From contig JAZNGW010000028.1 of the NCBI GenBank assembly GCA_045576655.1, positions 1 through 64,000 of the forward strand: DNA of 64,000 nt, read 5' to 3'. The notes beneath the pieces are model-generated. The model was not told the DNA's origin and ran no database searches. It saw only the letters and a program-made list of their open reading frames with translations. Positions 8,513 through 17,619 of the stretch are shown here, one piece after another. Numbering within the stretch: the stretch's first letter is position 1; each line of letters starts with the position of its first letter. This DNA comes from RGIG8745 sp045576655 (GTDB taxonomy: Bacteria; Bacteroidota; Bacteroidia; Bacteroidales; Bacteroidaceae). The translations under genes and the position numbers were made by a program.

Positions 8513-11500
8513 CTACTTCAGCACATTCTTGAGCTGGTCTGTAGCCTTGATAATGAAGTCCTTAGTACCGCTACCGTCGTAGACGTATCTTACCACCATG
8601 TCAGCATAGCGGAGGGCTTCCTTTAGTGCTTCAGGGTCTGACGCTGTGGCACGACGTGCACCGCGCATCAATCGGCGGAGTTCGTCAAGGTCTTCAGGCT
8701 CAGCAAGGTTGCCCGGACGCATACCGTTGATAACTGCGTTGAGCGCTGATGCAGCAGCGTTAACCTCTGCCTGATTATAGTTCTTATCCTTGTTTTCGCC
8801 TACCTTTGCAGCCTGCTCATAACTCTTGAGCATACGAGCATAACCGTGAGGAGCCCAAGGCGAGAACTCTGGAACCTTCACTTCGAGCGCGTTCCACTTG
8901 TCCTGTGCCTCTTTGCGTTCCTTGGCGAGGGCAAGAACCTCGTTGAGTTTTGTTTTGTCGACAGACTTAACCTCTACGAGAGCCTTCACCGCCTGGTCGA
9001 GAAGATAGTGCTGGTGGTCTACGGCAGTCTGTGACTCGCTTCCGCTTACTGTCACGTTGCAAGCCTTTTCAAGGTTTGCATAGCTGTCCCAAGTGTATGC
9101 GTTCTTGTCGAGAGCCTTAGCGCTTGCCACAGCCTCATTGAGAGCCTTAGCGTTGACTTTGCGTGTAACGAGTGCGCCGAACGCCTTGTCGATAGCCGCA
9201 ACTTGCTCGCTCACTGACTCGCCTGTCACGTTGCCTGTCTCGCAGAACTGTGTAGCAGTTGCAACAGCTGCTTCAAACGCCTTGTATGATGCCTTCTTGT
9301 AGTTCTTCTTGTTGTAGAACTTAGCCTCGTCGAGTTTTGCAACGAGCGGTTTGAGAAGTTCAGCACGAGGGTCTGCAAGTTCGTTGATGCGGAAGTAGTG
9401 AGTCAGGTTCTTGTCAGAATGGTAGTCAGGGATAAACTTGTGTCCGCCGATCTCCAATGTATAGATGTTTCCTGCATATCCTGTTTCGCTTGTAGCGCCA
9501 TTCATCTTGATGAGGTCAAGGCTTGGGTCGATACTGAGCTGTGCCTGATCCCAGTTCTCAATTCCTTCAGCAACCATCGCGAGTGGTCCGTACATGAGTG
9601 TTCCCACCCATGCTGGTTCTGATGCGCCGCTTTCAGAAGCAACTTCAAGTTTGTCGTGTCCGTAGTTGATATGCTTTGTGAAAGGCATTGTTACCTCCAC
9701 GACGTCACCTGCAGCCCACTGACGGGCAGGTATCTCAACGTATGAACATGGTTTGTAGGAAGTTGCGACAGACTTTCCGTTGAGTTTCACATCGAATCCC
9801 TTTGTTGCCCAATAAGGCACACGGAGTTTCAGTGCGAAGTTGCCTGAACCCTGCGCAATCTTGATTGTTGACTTCTCTGCCGGCCACAAGCATTCCTGCT
9901 TGACAGTCACACCCTTTGCCTTCCAGTTTGCAGTAGACGGGATGTAGAGACCTACCCACATCGTGTTGTCGTTGACGAAGTAAGCTGCCTCCTGATACTT
10001 CACGTGGTTCTCTGAACCCGTACCACCGCAGCATGTTGACTGAGGTGTGTTGTTGCCCCAAGGCTTTGAGGCGTTGAGACCTACTGCATACTGGTATGTT
10101 GTAGCATAGTGAGTAGGATGAACCGAACCAACGATCTGGTTGTAGAGAATGCGCTCGTAGTAGTCCATATACTCGGCATTGTCAGGGTCGAAGCAGTTGA
10201 GGTCCTTAGTCAACTTAGCGAGGTTGTATGCACAGCAAGTCTCGTTGATAGTTGGGTTAGGTCCGAGGTTTACGACCTGTGTATATGGCTGGCGGAACAT
10301 CTCTCCGTTGCCCACACCGCCTGGGGCGTATGCGTAGCGTCCCTGAACCATGTTCCAGAAGTTGAGTGCCAGGTTATAGTAGTATGGATTCGCATTTCCG
10401 CGATAGCTGCGAAGCGCACTTGTAATCTTAGGAATGTGCTGGTTTGCGTGACGAGTGCGGATGTCGTCGATGTTCTTTGACAATGGGTCGTAGAATGCAG
10501 GGCTGTCGAAATAGCTTGCCGCTTCGAGCAGTTTGGCTTTCTCGTCCTTGTCAGTCACCATTTCTGAGAGGCGTGAGAGGGATTCTCCAGTACCGCCGTC
10601 CTCACCGGCAATGTACATGTTCCACATTTCGTAGCGGTTGCCTGGCTTAGCGCGGCGCTCCTCAGGAGTACCTTCTGTGTTGACGAATGTGCGGTAGTGC
10701 AGACGGTTCCAAATCCAAAGTCCCATATCCTTGGCTATGAGCAGCGCCTTGTCGGCAATCTCCTTGTCATCCACGTTATTGGCAATGTCGATGAGACCTG
10801 CCAACTGCTTGTGGATGGAATAGTATGGAGCCCAAACCCACTGCTCGTTGTTGTAGGCACGATACATCTCGATGAGCACAGCATGATGGGCAGGAATGGC
10901 ATTGATGTAGCCGTAGCCATACTTCGCCCAGTCTTTCTTGTGCTGATCGAAAGCCTCCCAAGTTCCCTTCATCTCACGAAGTTCTGCCTCAGGGGCGAAG
11001 TCACGGGCTTCCCAGTAGCGGCCGAGCTTCTTGTTCCAAACGAAAGTCTTCTCCTGGCAAGCACGCAGTTCGTCGACCATGCGCTTGATATTAGCCTTCA
11101 AGGCTGCCTTGTCGGCAGGGTCTGTGGCACTTGCAAAAGCGAATGCGAGAGCCGACATGTAGTGGCCCGAACCGTGTCCCTTGAGCTTTGTTGTTGGCGA
11201 ATCCCAACCGTCAGCCACCTTGTAGCCCTCGGTACTCATGCCGTAAGTGTCGCGGTAGTTATAGAGTTGCTGACTAACGTCCCAACTGAGAATAGTCTTG
11301 ATGTCGAGATTGCGGTTTGAAGTAAGACGGTTGTCGCCGTCAACGCTCACGTCACCAAGAGGCAGAGTCTCAGCAACTGGCTTGTTTGAAGGAACCTTGT
11401 ATTCGCCTGCAACAACCTTGACGCTTGCCTCGATAGGGTAACCGTTTGCAGTGGTGTTGTCACCAATGATGTAACCGCCAATCTTATATTCTTTGCCTAC

Positions 11501-11791
11501 GGCATATTGTGCCTGCTCTTTTTCTGTAGCAAGAGCGGCATTGCCCCACTTCACCTGACGGAACTCGGAAGTGCCGTCTGTGTATGTCACCCAAATTTGG
11601 TATGGCAACCTTGGCACTGTGCCAACTGGCGATTCCACTTTGACAGTTGCCACTGACGCTATCTTGCGAACATTCTGCTTGACAGCCGTTTCCGCAGTAG
11701 CAGTCACTTCTGAATTAAAATTCGCAGCATTTAAAGGCATTGCTGACAGCGCACACAATGCGCCACAAAGAATTAGATTAGTCTTCTTCAT
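8513..11791 (-). CDS. Secreted GH127/GH146-type beta-L-arabinofuranosidase, multidomain
   Basis: A 1092-aa exported protein (signal peptide residues 1-22). Residues about 45-125 look like a bacterial Ig-like domain (LPYQIWVTYTDGTSEFRQV). The central part is the DUF1680 glycosidase fold. Glu517-x-Cys519 (in INETCCAYN) and Cys587-Cys588 (in STCCGGTGSE) match the Glu, Cys, Cys, Cys zinc site of characterised GH127 enzymes, where one of the paired cysteines is the nucleophile. Residues about 830-1092 hold helical FIVAR-like repeats. There is no T9SS sorting tail, so the protein probably stays in the periplasm or uses another anchor. GH127 and the related GH146 cannot be separated by eye. A strong promoter lies at 11829-11860. 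Confidence 0.9.
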   Translation of the reverse strand: MKKTNLILCGALCALSAMPLNAANFNSEVTATAETAVKQNVRKIASVATVKVESPVGTVPRLPYQIWVTYTDGTSEFRQVKWGNAALATEKEQAQYAVGKEYKIGGYIIGDNTTANGYPIEASVKVVAGEYKVPSNKPVAETLPLGDVSVDGDNRLTSNRNLDIKTILSWDVSQQLYNYRDTYGMSTEGYKVADGWDSPTTKLKGHGSGHYMSALAFAFASATDPADKAALKANIKRMVDELRACQEKTFVWNKKLGRYWEARDFAPEAELREMKGTWEAFDQHKKDWAKYGYGYINAIPAHHAVLIEMYRAYNNEQWVWAPYYSIHKQLAGLIDIANNVDDKEIADKALLIAKDMGLWIWNRLHYRTFVNTEGTPEERRAKPGNRYEMWNMYIAGEDGGTGESLSRLSEMVTDKDEKAKLLEAASYFDSPAFYDPLSKNIDDIRTRHANQHIPKITSALRSYRGNANPYYYNLALNFWNMVQGRYAYAPGGVGNGEMFRQPYTQVVNLGPNPTINETCCAYNLAKLTKDLNCFDPDNAEYMDYYERILYNQIVGSVHPTHYATTYQYAVGLNASKPWGNNTPQSTCCGGTGSENHVKYQEAAYFVNDNTMWVGLYIPSTANWKAKGVTVKQECLWPAEKSTIKIAQGSGNFALKLRVPYWATKGFDVKLNGKSVATSYKPCSYVEIPARQWAAGDVVEVTMPFTKHINYGHDKLEVASESGASEPAWVGTLMYGPLAMVAEGIENWDQAQLSIDPSLDLIKMNGATSETGYAGNIYTLEIGGHKFIPDYHSDKNLTHYFRINELADPRAELLKPLVAKLDEAKFYNKKNYKKASYKAFEAAVATATQFCETGNVTGESVSEQVAAIDKAFGALVTRKVNAKALNEAVASAKALDKNAYTWDSYANLEKACNVTVSGSESQTAVDHQHYLLDQAVKALVEVKSVDKTKLNEVLALAKERKEAQDKWNALEVKVPEFSPWAPHGYARMLKSYEQAAKVGENKDKNYNQAEVNAAASALNAVINGMRPGNLAEPEDLDELRRLMRGARRATASDPEALKEALRYADMVVRYVYDGSGTKDFIIKATDQLKNVLK

Positions 11792-11828
11792 ATATTAAAA
11801 ACGGTATAGTTTATCCTCTTTCAACTTA

Positions 11829-11860
11829 CAAATATATAGTTTTTAATATTCTTGCCCAAA
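11829..11860 (-). promoter_or_regulatory. Bacteroidetes promoter for the GH127-type gene
   Basis: On the minus strand the sequence reads TTTG, 20 bp, TATATTTG, an exact match to the TTTG/TAnnTTTG primary-sigma consensus. Transcription would start near 11824, giving a leader of about 33 nt. Confidence 0.75.
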
Positions 11861-11950
11861 TTATCAATCTCAAATAATCTGCACAGCAAAAGAGTTTGTA
11901 GCAGCTATCACTTATTTCACTCCACCTAAACATTTAACTCTAAACATTAA

Positions 11951-11979
11951 AAAGGGCGGACACCTAAGTGCCCGCCCTT
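11951..11979 (-). terminator. Intrinsic terminator after the 1494-aa cargo gene
   Basis: On the minus strand, AAGGGCGGGCAC, TTAG, GTGTCCGCCCTT is followed by a T-run. It lies about 20 bp beyond the stop codon at 12002. Confidence 0.85.
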
Positions 11980-12001
11980 CCATTTATGTATTTGCTAATG
12001 A

Positions 12002-15000
12002 TTACTTAACGTAAACCTTAGAAGTAACAACCTTACCGCCCTTCAAAGTCTGCTTAACGATGTTGATACCCTTAACTGGAGCGTCAAGAGCAGCACCGTT
12101 AACACCGAAGTACTTAGTTTCAACTACGTCGTCAGCAGCGATACCGTTGATACCAACCTGCTCGTTTTTAACGATTGTGAATGTAGCTTCTGTAGCCTTG
12201 CTCAAGAACATCTTCTCAGAATCCACTGTGAAGTAACCTGCAGGGATCTTAACTGTGTAAGTTCCTGGTTCAGTGATTTCAGCAGAAAGAGTAAGAGTGT
12301 TAGGAGCTGCAGCAAGAGCCTCATACCACTCTGTAGTGTAAGATTCAAGACTTTCGTCAACAACCTTTTCAACGTTTGTAACAGTAGCAACAACGTTGCC
12401 TTCAGCGTCAAGAACTACAGCGTCTGAAATTGCGCAAGAATAAGTGAAGTCACCAATACCAGCCTCACAAGAAGCAGTAAGAGCAGCTACAGGACCTTCA
12501 ACCTCACCTGCAGGAGCGATAGTGATATCAGGAACACCAACTGTGCAAGTCCACTCGTAAGAGAAGTAAGAAGTTTCTTCCTCACCCATGTTACCCTGTA
12601 CACGACGATCTTCTGCATCAACAGCAGCAAATGTCACATTTGTAGAGCCTGGGAACAACTTCATTTCGAATGTCCATGTTGTAGCAAAGCCATTCTCGTC
12701 TGCGTCAACAGCTACTGGAGTATATGTGTAAACTGTTGGAGGTGCCATAAATCCACCTTCACGAACTACAGACTGAGCATCCTGAACCTTAACTGGAGCA
12801 GAGAATGTGAGAGTAACTACATTATCAGTCTCGCTTTCGATAACTGCATCGTAAGCAGGCTTAATGTCGTTGAGAGTAGCTGTAGAATAAACGTATGCAG
12901 CAAGAGCACCAGCGATTTCTACCTCGTCAGTTGCGATAGCAGCTGAGTATGGAGCGTCCCATGGCTCCTGGTTGTAAGCATCTTCGTTTTCGTAAGCGTA
13001 GAATGTAAACTTATAGTTGAATCCTTCACGGAACTTAACGTCGAAGTAAGCTTCAGCCTTCCAGCTTGTTTCACCCTTAGCTGGAATTCCGAAAGATGTA
13101 ACAACATCAACAACCTCAGAAGTAGCAGGGTCGATCTGCTCAACTGTCATAAGCATGAAGCCAACCTTATCGTCCCAGTTTGTTGTAAACTCTACAGATT
13201 CGCCTTCAGCGATCTTTTCTGCTGTAGCACCTGCAGGGTTAACCATTGTAACTTCGAATGGAACAACATATTCAGTGATTACCCAGTTTGTAGCAGCCTT
13301 GTCACCGTAGCAAGTAGAACCTGCTGTAGCAGCGTCTGTACCGAGGAATCCGTTCTTACCCTTGATAGTGTAAACACCTTCACCTACAGCTGCAATAGTC
13401 CATGCTTCCTTGTTGTCAGCGCTTACGTTCAAAGACCACTTGTTGTCACCAGTACCGCTGTAATAAACATACTCACCATTAGCGTTAGCGATGTAGTACT
13501 TGCCGTCAGCAGCAGCCTCGAACTTGATAGGAGTCTGCTCTGCTTCAACCTTCACGCCACCATTAAGAGCCAAGAATGTACCAGCAGCCTCGTGCATGAT
13601 CATGTAAGTCTTCTCTGGATCTGGAGTGTTAATTATAGCAGCAAATGCTGTTGTTGCAGCAGCAAGAGTTTCAACAGCTGCAGCAAGTTCTTCTGCTGTA
13701 GCCTCAGCATTGTTTGCAACAGCCTTAGCATCAGCGATAGCAGCAACATAAGTTTCATAAGCAGATGTAGGAATCTGGAAGAGAGCCTCACCTACGTTAG
13801 CAAACTTAGCGTTAGCATTAGCCTCAGCAGCGCTGATAGCTGTCTTAAGGTTTGCAACTGGAATGTAAGAATCAGCAACAAACTTCACGCAGTCGAAGAA
13901 GAGTGCCTGCTGTGCACCGCTACCAGCGTTTGTAGCGTCATAACCGAGTGAAAGAACACCGTTAGTTTCCTCATCGAGAGTGAATGTTACGATTTCGTAA
14001 GTCCAAGCACCCTGAGTGTAATTCTTAGCAGGAGCGAGGTACTCTGTACCATTCTCAGCGATGAAACCGATAAAGCTCTTCTGAGGAGCAGTTGCACCAG
14101 CGCTTGCCTTGTAAACAGGAACCATCATGTTGTAAGTACCAGGGAGCAAAGTAACCGCCTGAGTGTACTGAGCTACAGCATCCCATACAGCTACTACACC
14201 GAGTGCGTTACCTGTAGCCTCACCCTCAGGGTTAGTTGCTGGAACATAGTTGCCTGCACTACCGAGCCACAAGTTAGAACCGTAAGCGTATACACCTGCA
14301 GCGCGAGCGTCACCGTTTGCTACGCCCATATCCCAAGATGTAACAGGCTGCATCTGGCTGTAAGTAGTTCCATTACCAGCTGCGTCCTTTTCATAAGTAC
14401 AGATATGGTTATCAACAGGAGTTCCTTCTGAGAAGTCGAGGTTAGTACCTGTTGGCACCTCTGTGTACTTCACGTTCTTGAATGAAAGCCAGCTGATATT
14501 GTTGTCAGCAGCAACATTGAAGCTGATTGTGAGGTTACCCTCTGCATCAGCAACACCTACAGCAGTGTACTCTGCGAGGAAGAACTGTGAAGTTCCAACC
14601 TGCGCACCTTCTGTAACGTCAACAGGTGTTCCTTCAGCACCTACGCTGAGAGTGATACCTGTAGGGTCAGTCTGTCCGTTCTTAGCGCGAACACGCACCC
14701 ATGCACTTACCTTGTAAGTTCCGTTAGGGAGAAGGTTAGTAACTGTAGCAGTCTTAGTAGTTGCACCGAGTGACTGATCGTCACCTGTCCAATACTCGAA
14801 GAAAGGAACAGTGAAGTTAGAACCGTCAGCACCACCTTCAGTTGACCAAGTGTTGATATAGAGGTTTGTATCGAAGTTGTTAGTACCCCATGCAGAAAGG
14901 AGGAAGTCATCGTAATTAACTTCTGCATGCCAGCCCTGGATTGCGTAAGGGTTTACAACAGCTGTAAGTTCGTTTACTTCCCACTTAGCAAGGTAATCGT

Positions 15001-16486
15001 CAGCGATAGCCTTGAATGTATTGTAAGCTTCCTGAGTATAAACGTTAGTAGAAGCCATCAAGTCATAGTAGTTGTCGATAGCAGCCTTAAGGTCAGCATT
15101 AGCCTTAGCTGCATTGTTAGCTTCTGTTAAAATTTCGATTGCACCCACATATTCCTCAACACTCTCTCCGATAGTTTCTGTTGCATCGAGTGCATCCTGG
15201 AGAGCAGGTTTGTTAGCCTCATTAACCTTTGTCAAAAGGTCTGCAGCTGTAGCACGAAGCTCCTTAACCTGCTTTATATAAGACGCAAAACGAGCCTCAT
15301 TAATTGTGCAGTTACCGTAATATGTCAAAGAAACATTGTCGATACCAGACCAACCATTAACAGCTTCAGATTGTTCGAAACCAACTTCAATAGTATTTGT
15401 TGTAACCTCAACAAGCACCTTATATGCAGTAGGAGCACCAGTTGTAAGATATGTCTTTGCCTCATTAGCATAAACATACTGGTTTGTACCATTTCCATAA
15501 GCATCTACGAAAGCACAGATGCTAAGTTCGTAAACACCGTTAGGAATATTCTTGATTTCCTGATAAATCTTTCCAATGTAAGGATTTGGATTCCAGTTTT
15601 CAAAGAAGTTACCAGTGAAAGCACCTGTCTGGTTGCTTGCCAAAGCTTGATTCTGAGCACCAGTTGTAGTCTTCCAACCTGATGTATTATTATCGAATGT
15701 ACCGTTAACTACAAAGTTTGTAGCAATTGGGTTTTCAGCTGTTGCACCTGCTACAGAAGACGCATTTGCAAAAATCTTCTGTTCAACAAGAGCATAAGCA
15801 TAAATTTCATCCAACTTAGCAGTTGCTGCCTGCAAATCAGCCTTTGTCTGGTTAACAGTTTCAGTTTCAGCCAACACAGCTTCAATCTTAGCCTTAGCCT
15901 CTGCACTAACAGTAGACAAATCCAAAGCATCAACCTTAGCGTAAGCAGCGTTATAATCAGCGAGGTAAGCATCAAGAGCAACCTGATAAAGCTTCATCTC
16001 ACCGAAAATAAACCAAGACTTAATTACTTCATGAGTACATCTATAACCAATTGTAATTGTTGACTCTTCTGACAAAGAAAAATCCAATGTATTCAAGTAG
16101 TAGTTGTTAGTATAGAATGCAGTACGAGCCTGGTCAACATTGTCTGCGTATGAGCTCAATCCTTCTATACTTCCCAATGTAGCGACCTTAGTTTCATTCT
16201 CACCAGCAAACATATAACCAGTAGAGATTGAAGGGTCTGTGCTAGAACTTTGGCCATAACGATAGAACGCACGACCAGTCAAACGATAGTCACCAGCAGG
16301 AAGAGTTACTTCCTGAACATCCTCACCAGATGTTTTCTCTAATGCACCCCAACCAGCATACACCTCAATTACTTGATTCTCATAATTCTTTGTCAAGTAA
16401 GTGGACGTAATGTCGGTAAGGCCATCTTGAGCCCATGATGACAAGGCGCAGAAAAACGCCAACAGTCCAAGTAATCCTTTCTTCAT
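12002..16486 (-). CDS. Giant secreted T9SS cargo with helical and jelly-roll modules
   Basis: A 1494-aa protein with a signal peptide (residues 1-19, ALSSWAQ). The C-terminus reads TKYFGVNGAALDAPVKG, then GINIVKQTLKGGKVVTSKVY, a T9SS type-A sorting tail of the form common in Prevotella: a degenerate name-like strand, KGINI, and a basic end. Between these lie Ala/Glu/Lys-rich helical segments of FIVAR type (for example around 430-500 and 905-970) alternating with carbohydrate-binding-like beta domains (NGTFDNNTSGWKTT, NISWLSFKNVKYTEV). No catalytic motif was recognised. It is probably displayed on the cell surface and may bind polysaccharide. It has its own promoter and terminator, so it is a single-gene unit. 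Confidence 0.85.
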   Translation of the reverse strand: MKKGLLGLLAFFCALSSWAQDGLTDITSTYLTKNYENQVIEVYAGWGALEKTSGEDVQEVTLPAGDYRLTGRAFYRYGQSSSTDPSISTGYMFAGENETKVATLGSIEGLSSYADNVDQARTAFYTNNYYLNTLDFSLSEESTITIGYRCTHEVIKSWFIFGEMKLYQVALDAYLADYNAAYAKVDALDLSTVSAEAKAKIEAVLAETETVNQTKADLQAATAKLDEIYAYALVEQKIFANASSVAGATAENPIATNFVVNGTFDNNTSGWKTTTGAQNQALASNQTGAFTGNFFENWNPNPYIGKIYQEIKNIPNGVYELSICAFVDAYGNGTNQYVYANEAKTYLTTGAPTAYKVLVEVTTNTIEVGFEQSEAVNGWSGIDNVSLTYYGNCTINEARFASYIKQVKELRATAADLLTKVNEANKPALQDALDATETIGESVEEYVGAIEILTEANNAAKANADLKAAIDNYYDLMASTNVYTQEAYNTFKAIADDYLAKWEVNELTAVVNPYAIQGWHAEVNYDDFLLSAWGTNNFDTNLYINTWSTEGGADGSNFTVPFFEYWTGDDQSLGATTKTATVTNLLPNGTYKVSAWVRVRAKNGQTDPTGITLSVGAEGTPVDVTEGAQVGTSQFFLAEYTAVGVADAEGNLTISFNVAADNNISWLSFKNVKYTEVPTGTNLDFSEGTPVDNHICTYEKDAAGNGTTYSQMQPVTSWDMGVANGDARAAGVYAYGSNLWLGSAGNYVPATNPEGEATGNALGVVAVWDAVAQYTQAVTLLPGTYNMMVPVYKASAGATAPQKSFIGFIAENGTEYLAPAKNYTQGAWTYEIVTFTLDEETNGVLSLGYDATNAGSGAQQALFFDCVKFVADSYIPVANLKTAISAAEANANAKFANVGEALFQIPTSAYETYVAAIADAKAVANNAEATAEELAAAVETLAAATTAFAAIINTPDPEKTYMIMHEAAGTFLALNGGVKVEAEQTPIKFEAAADGKYYIANANGEYVYYSGTGDNKWSLNVSADNKEAWTIAAVGEGVYTIKGKNGFLGTDAATAGSTCYGDKAATNWVITEYVVPFEVTMVNPAGATAEKIAEGESVEFTTNWDDKVGFMLMTVEQIDPATSEVVDVVTSFGIPAKGETSWKAEAYFDVKFREGFNYKFTFYAYENEDAYNQEPWDAPYSAAIATDEVEIAGALAAYVYSTATLNDIKPAYDAVIESETDNVVTLTFSAPVKVQDAQSVVREGGFMAPPTVYTYTPVAVDADENGFATTWTFEMKLFPGSTNVTFAAVDAEDRRVQGNMGEEETSYFSYEWTCTVGVPDITIAPAGEVEGPVAALTASCEAGIGDFTYSCAISDAVVLDAEGNVVATVTNVEKVVDESLESYTTEWYEALAAAPNTLTLSAEITEPGTYTVKIPAGYFTVDSEKMFLSKATEATFTIVKNEQVGINGIAADDVVETKYFGVNGAALDAPVKGINIVKQTLKGGKVVTSKVYVK

Positions 16487-16610
16487 AAAGAATGTTTTTA
16501 ATAAAGTTAATTAATAGGTAAATAAATATTGTAAAAAATATTGTTTTCTGTCTTTTCTCGGAACGGGACAGGTGTCATATTAACACATTTGCACACTCCG
16601 AGTGAATGTG

Positions 16611-16643
16611 CAAATATATACAAAAATATTCAATCAGAAGAAA
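16611..16643 (-). promoter_or_regulatory. Promoter for the 1494-aa cargo gene
   Basis: The minus strand reads TATATTTG (complement 16611-16618) with a weaker TTTC 21 bp upstream. The leader would be about 120 nt. Confidence 0.55.
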
Positions 16644-16750
16644 AAAAACGAAAAATCTTACATTTTTGCATCTTTTGCAAGTTCTAAAGCCGTGCAACGG
16701 TTATTTCCCCGCACTGCACCCACATACAAATTCTCATGCGACGATTAATT

Positions 16751-16808
16751 AACGAGGGCTCGTTGATATTTTTTTGAGCGCTCATTGATTTACAAACGAG
16801 GGCTCGTT
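16751..16808. repeat. 22-bp-period array, three units
   Basis: Units start at 16751, 16773 and 16795: AACGAGGGCTCGTT, TTTGAGCGCTCATT, AACGAGGGCTCGTT. Each has a near-palindromic 14-bp unit and an AT-rich 8-bp spacer. In the gap 16487-16946, the rest is the cargo promoter, a degraded stretch, and three 9-bp repeats (GGATAACAC, GGATTGTGC, GGATTTGCG) at 16916-16942. Confidence 0.85.
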
Positions 16809-16946
16809 TGTAAATGTAGGGTCTGTCTCCCGCAAATCACGCCGATTCCCGCAGATGTGGGAAACACTAATTGCCGCTAATTATTCAATAATTGTTTCCA
16901 ATCCTTTTTGAACGCGGATAACACGGATTGTGCGGATTTGCGCTGA

Positions 16947-17513
16947 CTACGGGTGGAACAACTTGTCGTTATACCATTGCTTGGGGTTATTGCGGATATA
17001 CTCAACTATCTCGTCATAGGAATGCTGACTGCGGATAATATGCTCATAATAATTGCGTTGCCAGAGACGGATATGAAACGGAGGGAAGGAACCGGCCTTT
17101 ACACCACGTATATACTCATTGGTCGTCATAGTCTTAAACCATTGAACTATCCTGTGTAGGGGCGGACCGGCGTGTCCGCCCAATGACGATGCTGACGTTT
17201 TCGGGCAGACACGCAGGTCTGCCCCTACGGGTGAATAACCATTCGAAACAATCTGGAATATGCAATGGAAATGATTGGGCATAACGACATAATCCAAACA
17301 ACGAAGGTTCTCGAAACGATGTTCGCACTCCTTATACAATCGCTCTACTATCTGTCCTGCGGGATTCAGACACATTACACCATCTACTACTTGACCAAAT
17401 CGGGGGATATGGTCATGCGTACATATCGTCACGAAATACAAACCACGCATGGAATAGTCATAATCCTTTAAGCGGATTGAACGACGGTGATGCATATCGG
17501 GGTCGAATGGCAT
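16947..17513 (-). CDS. REP-associated tyrosine transposase (RAYT, Y1 HUH family)
   Basis: A 188-aa protein of the IS200-like Y1 transposase fold. The HUH metal-binding motif is in VVMPNHFH (His81, His83). The C-terminal half has WQRNYYEHIIR (about 151-161) and EYIRNNP (171-177), where RAYTs keep their catalytic tyrosine; Tyr172 is the likely one. RAYTs are domesticated single-copy enzymes that act on REP hairpins carrying a 5' GTAG. Such hairpin pairs lie 32 bp upstream of this gene and also inside it. The inserted REP pair encodes residues about 94-120 (VGADLRVCP, GGHAGPPLH), between the HUH motif and the C-terminal helices, without breaking the frame. Whether the enzyme remains active with the insert is unknown. 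Confidence 0.9.
   Translation of the reverse strand: MPFDPDMHHRRSIRLKDYDYSMRGLYFVTICTHDHIPRFGQVVDGVMCLNPAGQIVERLYKECEHRFENLRCLDYVVMPNHFHCIFQIVSNGYSPVGADLRVCPKTSASSLGGHAGPPLHRIVQWFKTMTTNEYIRGVKAGSFPPFHIRLWQRNYYEHIIRSQHSYDEIVEYIRNNPKQWYNDKLFHP
17156..17228. repeat. Inverted REP pair (BIME) inside the RAYT coding frame
   Basis: GTAG is followed by a hairpin GGGCGGACC..GTCCGCCC. After a 21-bp gap comes the inverted copy GGGCAGAC..GTCTGCCC followed by CTAC. The 73-bp pair is translated in frame as part of the transposase. Confidence 0.85.
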
Positions 17514-17544
17514 ACAGAAAATTATATTGGGGTATTATTATTTC

Positions 17545-17614
17545 GTAGGGGCGAGGTCTGCTCGCCCCCTCTCGAACTATCAAACGTTTTTGGGCGGGCG
17601 AACCCTGCCCCTAC
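17545..17614. repeat. Inverted REP pair flanking the RAYT gene
   Basis: GTAG followed by GGGCGAGGTCTGCTCGCCCC, a spacer, and the inverted copy GGGCGGGCGAACCCTGCCC with CTAC. It lies between the RAYT start and the stop of the HD-domain gene. Confidence 0.85.
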
Positions 17615-17619
17615 GGCTC

